A stretch of 64,000 nt of DNA from NCBI RefSeq assembly GCF_000283155.1, contig NW_004454162.1:55792255-55856254 (forward strand), read 5' to 3'. Below are positions 57,747 to 64,000 of this stretch, one piece after another. The notes beneath the pieces were generated by a model. That model did no database searches. It was not told the DNA's origin and saw only the letters and a program-made list of their open reading frames with translations. Each line of letters starts with the position of its first letter. The first letter of the stretch is position 1. The translations under genes and the position numbers were made by a program. This DNA comes from Ceratotherium simum simum (Eukaryota; Chordata; Mammalia; Perissodactyla; Rhinocerotidae).

Positions 57747-59109
57747 ATACTGAACAGAATTACCCAGTGTAACCTGCTTTGACGTGAATTCCAGAGCATT
57801 GTTCTCGTCAGCTTTTCCTGAGACTTCAGCTTTCAACACTAATACTTTGTGAGTACTCAAGTGTCATAGTCACATGAGAGAGACTGTGTTTTGACCAACA
57901 GTCCTGCCACTCAGCATGAAGGGGATTAGAAGAGAAATTGTTGGTGGCGATAATTGGAAAATGAAAGCATTTCCTATTTATTCCCAAATGAGTTGAGACA
58001 TCCTGATCACATCAGTTATGGTCGTTTATAACCAAATGCAGAGATTACAGTTTCGTCACAAGTGTATGAACACGATGCTGACTGCATCACTTCCAAGTGT
58101 AGGTGTAGCTCTGCCAAATGGAGTCCCTCTGACCCTGGGCCCGAGCACGCATTTCAGTAGAGAAGAGCCCTGGAAATAATGGACTTTCTGTTGTGTGGTT
58201 CATTTCTATTCCTCCCGGCTATTACACATTTGTGGGAACAAAAAAGAGAAACTCTGAAATGTGGTTTTCCTCTACTACAAACCTTCTCTCTGTGCCCTCT
58301 GCAAATGCGTCTTTGCTGTGCTGCTTGGGTGGAGAGAAGGTTTTCAGAATTTTTTTGCCTTTTTAGGAGGTAAGATGGTGTTTTCTATTTACATGAACAT
58401 TTAGTCAGAAATGCAGAGAAAGATTTTCATTCACTTTCCCCAAAAGTTTGGAAGATTCTCTACATCCATATTAATTTTCACTTGGGCTCTCTATCATTCA
58501 TCAACCATTTCTCTGCTCATTCATTATTCCTCTTACATACCTATTTAGTTTAGACTGGTTTAATGGAAATACGATACGGATTCTCCCAAAAATAAGGCAC
58601 TTGACAACCATCATTAATGAACATTATTAGCCCCTCATTTACTAGTGGCCCTGACTCTTTCTAAGAATAAGTCATATTCAAGAAAAGATAAATGAACTAA
58701 CTGAAAAAAATAAACAACTCTCCTGCATTAAGCAATGGCATTTTACTTTTTATATTTAATAATTTATCAAATTTTATTAAATGTTTATACAGTTTTGATC
58801 AATAATTCTAATCATAATACCAGTACTAATAATAAATGAATGATAACTAGTCCTAGAAAAAAATAATCCCTAAAGCCATATGATTACAGGAAATTGTTTT
58901 TAAATTAAAATTTCAGTTTATATGCATAATTTTCTTATAGTGATATATGATAAGGAAATCAATAAAATAATTCCAAGCACAAATATATATTACATTAGAA
59001 CAAGATTCAGAGAATAGTAGAATGGAATTATGAGTTCAAGGAGAAAAAGAAATGATAAAATTTCCTAACAGTTAAAGACGACCTTCTTCAAGCATTTTCT
59101 AAAAACTGA
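57747..59109. other. Single-copy upstream DNA
   Basis: AT-rich, nothing recognised. Confidence 0.5.
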
Positions 59110-59114
59110 TAATA

Positions 59115-59690
59115 GTGGTAGGCAGCCACTATAAAATGGCCCCCAGTGATCCCTGCCTCCTGGTATTCATACCCCTGTGTAATCCCATCCCTTTGAGGCT
59201 GGGCTTACCTAAGGACTTGCTTCTAACAAAGAAAATGCAGCAAAAGTGATGGGATGCGGCTTCCCAGATTAGGTTACAAAAAGACTGTGATTTCTGTCTT
59301 GCTCACCCTCTTGTTCTGTCTCCTTCTCACTCTCTGTCTCACTGTTATAAGGGAAGCCAGTTGTCATGTTGTGAACTGCCCTATGGAGAGCCCCATATGG
59401 CAAGGAACTGAGGGAGAATTCTGGCATTGGCCAGCAAGGGAGCAGGCCCTCAGTCCACAGCCCACAAGGAACTGAGTCCTGCCAACAATTATATGAGTGA
59501 ACTTGGAAGCAGATCCTCCTTGGTCAAGTCTTCAGATGAGACTGGAGCCCTAGCTGACCCCCTGATTGCAGTTTGTGAGAGATCTTGAGTGATCTGACCC
59601 AGAGAAACTATGAGAAAATAAATGGTTGCTTTCATCTGCTTGGTTTAGGGACAAGTTGTTACACAGCACTAGATAACTAATACAATAATT
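59115..59690 (+). mobile_element. MaLR solo LTR (MLT1 type), diverged
   Basis: CACTATAAAATGGCCCCCAG, AATCCCATCCCTTTGAGGC, AGATGAGACTGGAGCCC, GAGAAACTATGAGAAAATAAATGG and a TTACACAGCACTAGATAAC end match the longer MLT1 LTR class. The 73-codon frame inside it (59254-59475) is chance. Confidence 0.75.
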
Positions 59691-59817
59691 GTGACACGTT
59701 ACCTCATTGATTCCTCACGACAACCCTTTGGGGGAGATTCTATTGTTACGGAGATTTGAGGGGGCCAATTTATCATCCCCTGGGTTGTTCTGCTGAGCTG
59801 AGCCTACAGAAGAGGCA

Positions 59818-59906
59818 CCCATTTATCCAGCCATTTATCCACTGGAACCAATATCCACTTATGGGATAAATCCACCCATTTATCCCATTTATCCAACGGA
59901 TAATCA
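59818..59906. repeat. ATTTATCC motif cluster
   Basis: ATTTATCC occurs at 59821, 59833, 59878 and 59887, its reverse complement GGATAAAT at 59864, and GGATAA at 59898, all within 83 bases. Confidence 0.8.
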
Positions 59907-60204
59907 AGGGCTGTCAGTACATGTGCAGCATCACCTAAAATATTAATCCTGCCCAAGAGCTGAAACTGGATGTCGGACCCTCCTCATCACACAAGTGAGA
60001 AGCACAAGGCCTGGGCTCGGTCCTAAGTCTGATTCTGAAGCCTGTGCTCCCAATAGCTCTGTCTTTCCAGAAGACAAAGAAAATGATTAAATGCATTGTC
60101 TACTATGTTCAGATTCTATCAATCACTCAGATTGTTGTTTCTCCTTCTACATAAAAGTTCAGTAAATATATGTCCTAGACCAACACTGTAGTTAAGATTC
60201 TAAG

Positions 60205-60841
60205 ACTTTTCTTTATTGTGGTGAAATATACATACCATAAAATCTACCACTTTAACCATTTCTAAGTGTACAGTTCAGTGGCATTAAGTACATTCATATT
60301 GTGCAACCATCACTGTCATTCATCTCTTGAACTTTTTCATCTTCCCAAATTGAAACTCCATATCCATTAAATAATAAATCCCTATTGCCCCCTCCCCTCA
60401 CCCCTGGCAACTACCATTCTACTTTCTGTCTCTATGAATTTGATTACTCTAAGTACCTAATATAAGTGGAAGCATACAATATTTGTCCTTTTGTGGCTGG
60501 CTTATTTCACTTAGCATAATATTCTCAAGGTTCATCCATGTTATACAATGTGTTAGAATTTCCTTCCTTTTTAAGGCTGAATAATATTCCACTGTATGTA
60601 TGTACCACATGGTTATCCATTCATCTGTCGATGAACACCTGGGTTGCTTCCACCTTTGGGCTATTGTGAATAATGCTGCTATGAACATGGGTGTACAAAT
60701 ATCTGAGTCCTTGCTTTCAATTATTTTGAGTATATACCCAGAATTGGAACTGCTGGATCATAAGGTAATTTTATGTTTAATTTTTTGAGGAACTGCTATA
60801 CTGCTTTGCACGTTGGCTGCACCATTTTACATTCCCACAAG
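60205..60841 (-). mobile_element. L1 LINE, ORF2 C-terminus and 3' UTR, reversed
   Basis: Minus-strand translation at 60449-60688 begins [15 protein letters not shown] and includes [12 protein letters not shown], the C-terminal end of L1 ORF2. The reversed 3' UTR (60205-60430) has CCCTGGCAACTACC. Truncated at both ends; broken frames. Confidence 0.9.
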
Positions 60842-61707
60842 ATTCTAAAATTTTTAACAGAAAGGTATAACTGAAATAATAAGTGATGAGTGATACACAA
60901 TGACAATATATACAATTAGCCCACAATTATAGACTCTCAGAGCTTGAAGGGCCTTCAAAGTACAACAGTCCAAATATCCATCATTCATTTGAAGATAATG
61001 CTAAAGTGTGTGGCTGACGATTATGTTACTCTCTAGCAAACGTTGATTAAAGGCCTACTATGTCCCCAGCACAATGCTGTGCAGAACTAAAACGAAAAAG
61101 GAAATTACCCATCCTTTTCTGGAATTCCTTCCCATAATGACCATATGCAGCCTTAAACACAGCAACCTGTCCATTTACCTAGGATAATGACTCACCTGGG
61201 TGGAAAATCCACATTTTTCAATTATTTTACTTCCTCTCTATCTCCATGGGAAAGATAAACTAGTTATAATAACAATGCGGATCGGTAAATGTTTGCAATT
61301 TGAGTCTTTATGAGGTCACCATAGCAGTTATAAAAACAAAACAATTCAAATATAATTGATGCTTACAGAAACCTGACATCTAGCCATGCCCGCCTACATT
61401 ATTTTAGTTAAATGGGCTTCCACAGCATTGGCCAAGTTAGAAGTTACACACCCCTGAGGTTTAATAAATGTTTAAATGAAAATGTTTTCTATCTCAGCTG
61501 AGAAAAACCAAGTACTCCCAAATGATGATGAGGACAGGTAGTAGACAAGATATTAGAACAAGAAAGAGAGCCCTTTGTACACAGTGCTCAGGGTTGGGAT
61601 CTGAGGAGACAGCACTCTGAGCTACAGCCGGGGGAGGAGATGGTCTCTCTGCTGGGCCTTGAAGGCCCTGATATCTTCCCCCCATTCAAGACTTCCACTA
61701 AGTCACA
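60842..61707. other. Single-copy upstream DNA with L2 scrap
   Basis: A small reversed L2 end is visible at about 61028-61100 (GATTAAAGGCCTACTATGTC, CAGCACAATGCTGTG). No gene recognised. Confidence 0.5.
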
Positions 61708-62180
61708 GAGGGGAATATTATTCAGCCTTTAAAAAAGAAGGAAATCCTGTGATTTGTGACATTATGCTAAGTGAGATGAACCAGACACAGAAAGATAAAT
61801 ACTGCATGATCTTGCTTATATACGGAATCTAAAATAGTTGAACTCATAGAAGCACAGAGTAGAGTGGTAGTCCAGGGTTTGGGGTTGGGGAAGATGTTGG
61901 TCACAGGATACAGTGTCAGTCATGCAAGACGAATAAGTTCTGGAGATGTAATGGACAGCATGGTGACTATAGCTAACAATACTGTATTGTACATTTGAAA
62001 TTTGCTAAGAGAGTAGATCTTACGTGTTCTCGCCACACAGACAAAAAAGGTAAACTATGTGAGGTGATGCATAAGTTCATTAGCTCGATTGTGGTGATCA
62101 TTTCATGATGTATACATTTATCAAAGCATGTGGAAATATATACGATTCCTATTTATCAATTACACCCCAGTGAAGCTGAA
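61708..62180 (+). mobile_element. L1 LINE 3' terminal fragment
   Basis: GAATATTATTCAGCCTTTAA, ACATTATGCTAAGTGAGATG, ACTGCATGATCTTGCTTATA, GGTGACTATAGCTAACAATAC and ATCAATTACACCCCAGTGAAG: last ORF2 codons and 3' UTR of an L1M-class element, 5'-truncated. Confidence 0.92.
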
Positions 62181-62864
62181 AAAAGGCATTACAATAAGGC
62201 GTGCTTGACAGACAGCAACTCTATACCTTAGTCCCCTCAGCTGTGCAGAATCTTAGAGATAAACCTGTTTAATACCTATGAACTTTTTCAAATATTTTTC
62301 CTCCATGAGCCCCAGAATTGTCGCGATTTCATAAGTGGTCAATTGGAGGTTAATATCAACATCAGAGAACAAGTGTAACCACATTGCATTCATATAATTT
62401 CAGCCTAAAAACAGAAAATTAGAATTTTATGTTGGCCTCTGCTGCAGGATTATACATGTACAATCCCTGTTTGGCTTTTGAAATATTTAGATTAGTTTAT
62501 CTAACCCTGTTATAGTCTTCAAGGCCTCCTAGCTAGAAATGACTGATCTGGTTGCAACTTTTCCATTTTATATAGGAAGAAACAAAAATCTAGGGAATGT
62601 ATGGAATTGAGATGGAAAAAGCAAACTGAGATTAAAACTCAGTATTCTTTGTCCTGTAGAATCTTCAAGTAATCAGTTAAAAAACTCACAGGGAATACAT
62701 TTCTCATAATGGAATTTCAGGCTGTCCTTAACTCTATTTCCACCAAACAGCCCTAGCAAACCTGGACTGCACCTGGAAGGTGCAGGTGTAGGAGGGTGTG
62801 AAGAGAGAGGGGAGAGGAGACATAAGAAACATTTCATGTCTCTTCTTCCCTGATTTTCCAACTC
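62181..62864. other. Single-copy upstream DNA
   Basis: Nothing recognised. Confidence 0.5.
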
Positions 62865-62975
62865 AACTCAGTTGTCAAACATCTATGGAAGGTGTACTGT
62901 ACGTTGGGCATTCTTTAAGATTCTGGAGACACAAACAAATTAGAGCTGGCTTTACTTCAGGGTTCCAAAAATCCA
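62865..62975 (-). mobile_element. L2 LINE 3' fragment
   Basis: CAAACATCTATGGAAGGTG, TACGTTGGGCATTC and GATTCTGGAGACACAAAC are a diverged reversed L2 end. Confidence 0.5.
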
Positions 62976-63342
62976 GTAGAGGAGTGTGGCTTATTTACTT
63001 ATATGTTTAATCCTTTTTTATTCTAGAAAACCTCGCTGGTGGCATGAAATATTTTACAGCACCCTAGTCATGTATTGCTAGGGAAGGAGTGGCTGTGTCT
63101 CAGGGCCCCTCAGGACTTTTTCCGTGGTCAGGGTCATCATCAACAGTTTACCCCAGCTGGAACCACCCTCTGTCCTTCCCAGAGAGACCACACTATTTTT
63201 AGCTCAGTTTGAATAAATCCTCCTGCACCACTCTTCGCCAAGGTTCCAGCTGCTCTGTGTTTGCTCGCGTCAATCTATTAGCAACCTCTCTTTAGCACTG
63301 CAAAAGACTCCAGAATTTCCCCAGTTTACCCTTTGCAATATT
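62976..63342. other. Single-copy upstream DNA
   Basis: Nothing recognised. Confidence 0.5.
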
Positions 63343-63358
63343 ACAAAAAACACAGTTA

Positions 63359-63572
63359 GGGCCAGCCCCGTGGCCTTAGCGGTTAAGTGCACGCACTCCG
63401 CTGCTGGCGGCCTGGGTTCGGATCCCGGGCGCGCACCGACATACCGCTTCTCTGGCTATGCTGAGGCTGCGTCCCACATACAGCACCTAGAAGGATGTGC
63501 AGCTATGACATACAACTATCTACTGGAGCTTTGGGGGGAAAAATAAATAAATAAATAAAATTAAAAAAAAAA
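63359..63572 (+). mobile_element. ERE SINE (tail type A)
   Basis: GGGCCAGCCCCGTGGCCTTAG head, GGGTTCGGATCCCGGGC, GTCCCACATACAGCACC, ACTGGAGCTTTGGGGGG tail and an AAATAAAT-rich end. Imperfect flanking duplications of the ACAAA(AA)CACAG type. Confidence 0.94.
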
Positions 63573-63599
63573 ACAAACACAGAGTTTAGGCTTGTGTAA

Positions 63600-63705
63600 T
63601 GCTGCATTCGCTCAATGACAGAATTTCCTGAATGCCTATGTCAGGTCCTGGGGATATACCAGTGGACATAACAGGCAAAGGTTCCTGCCTCATGGAACAT
63701 AAAAA
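63600..63705 (-). mobile_element. L2 LINE 3' fragment
   Basis: CATTCGCTCAATGACAG, GAATGCCTATGTCAGGTCC, GGGATATACCAGTGGACAT and CTGCCTCATGGAACAT are the reversed L2 3' end in order. Confidence 0.65.
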
Positions 63706-64000
63706 CCCAAAATAACTGAGGCTCAAAAATGTATAAAATTTTGCCTCATGTAAAATAAGCCCAGATTTAGTCAGTCCAGGGCTCCATGGGTGGCTCCACT
63801 ATCTCAACTGTCACCACGGATCTTGAGTCCTTCACTATCTCTCCTTTCTCAGCCCCATCTCATGGCTTCCATCCTCAGGGTCACCTCATGATCAGAAAAT
63901 GGTTGTTGTAGTCCAGCCATCATGTCCAGATTCCAGGTAGCAGGAAGGAGGGGAGCGCAGGCAAAAGCACACGACGCCTGCATGCTAGTCAGCTCTTTTA

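Noticed and set aside
17948..59690. Endogenous retrovirus with coding genes
   Set aside because: Only solo MaLR-type LTRs are visible; no gag, pol or env sequence lies next to them.
15731..63572. tRNA-like regions with GGTTCGGATCCC B boxes
   Set aside because: These are the heads of ERE SINEs, not functional tRNA genes; no proper cloverleaf with intact acceptor stem is expected.
1..64000. CRISPR arrays, operons, integrons, phage or other bacterial systems
   Set aside because: Base composition, SINE/LINE content and a spliced kinase exon all show vertebrate nuclear DNA; no regularly spaced direct repeats with unique spacers were seen.
46304..64000. PEX7 first exon, expected beyond MAP3K5 by human gene order
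   Set aside because: No second CpG-rich segment or WD-repeat coding sequence is visible in the right flank, so PEX7 probably lies past the window end.

Overview
This window is nuclear DNA from a mammal, almost certainly a perissodactyl (horse, ass, rhinoceros or tapir). The lineage call rests on at least 13 copies of the tRNA-derived SINE known from horses as ERE, most with intact target-site duplications. These sit among older mammalian repeats (L1, L2, MIR, hAT/MER5 elements and MaLR solo LTRs). Nothing bacterial, plasmid or recently viral is present, and there is no operon structure. The many short open frames are chance frames or L1 remnants.

Only one host gene can be supported: MAP3K5 (apoptosis signal-regulating kinase 1, ASK1), on the minus strand. 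Its first coding exon ends at 45218 with a good splice donor and is visible for 180 bases, until a run of N (45398-46303) removes the start codon, the rest of exon 1 and probably the core promoter. Everything left of 45218 is therefore intron 1, about 45 kb of it with no acceptor side in view. Everything right of the gap is the 5' flank of the gene. In human, PEX7 lies beyond that flank, but no PEX7 exon is recognised here.

Layout, left to right. 1-5.4 kb: intron with two EREs in opposite orientation and an L2. 5.4-8 kb: an L1 3' half broken by an N run (6283-6925). 8-14.5 kb: mostly single-copy sequence with two MER5-type elements. 14.5-25.6 kb: L2, ERE, MaLR LTR and MIR pieces. 26.2-28.1 kb: a GA-rich tract and a second L1 3' end. 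28-44.8 kb: long single-copy AT-rich tracts with EREs, MIRs, a nested L2/L1 and a hAT element split by an ERE. 44.9-46.4 kb: CpG island with exon 1, a 35-bp minisatellite and a gap. 46.4-64 kb: upstream flank with ERE, L1, MaLR and hAT copies, a (CA)21 microsatellite and a small ATTTATCC motif cluster.

I found no new gene system. The most useful leads are the G-rich minisatellite just inside intron 1 of MAP3K5, inverted ERE pairs that could form double-stranded RNA in the pre-mRNA, a length argument that the left assembly gap hides another SINE, and a composite ERE that joins two tail types. Repeat family names come from memory of consensus sequences, not from a database search, so boundaries are good to roughly 10-30 bases except where target-site duplications fix them.
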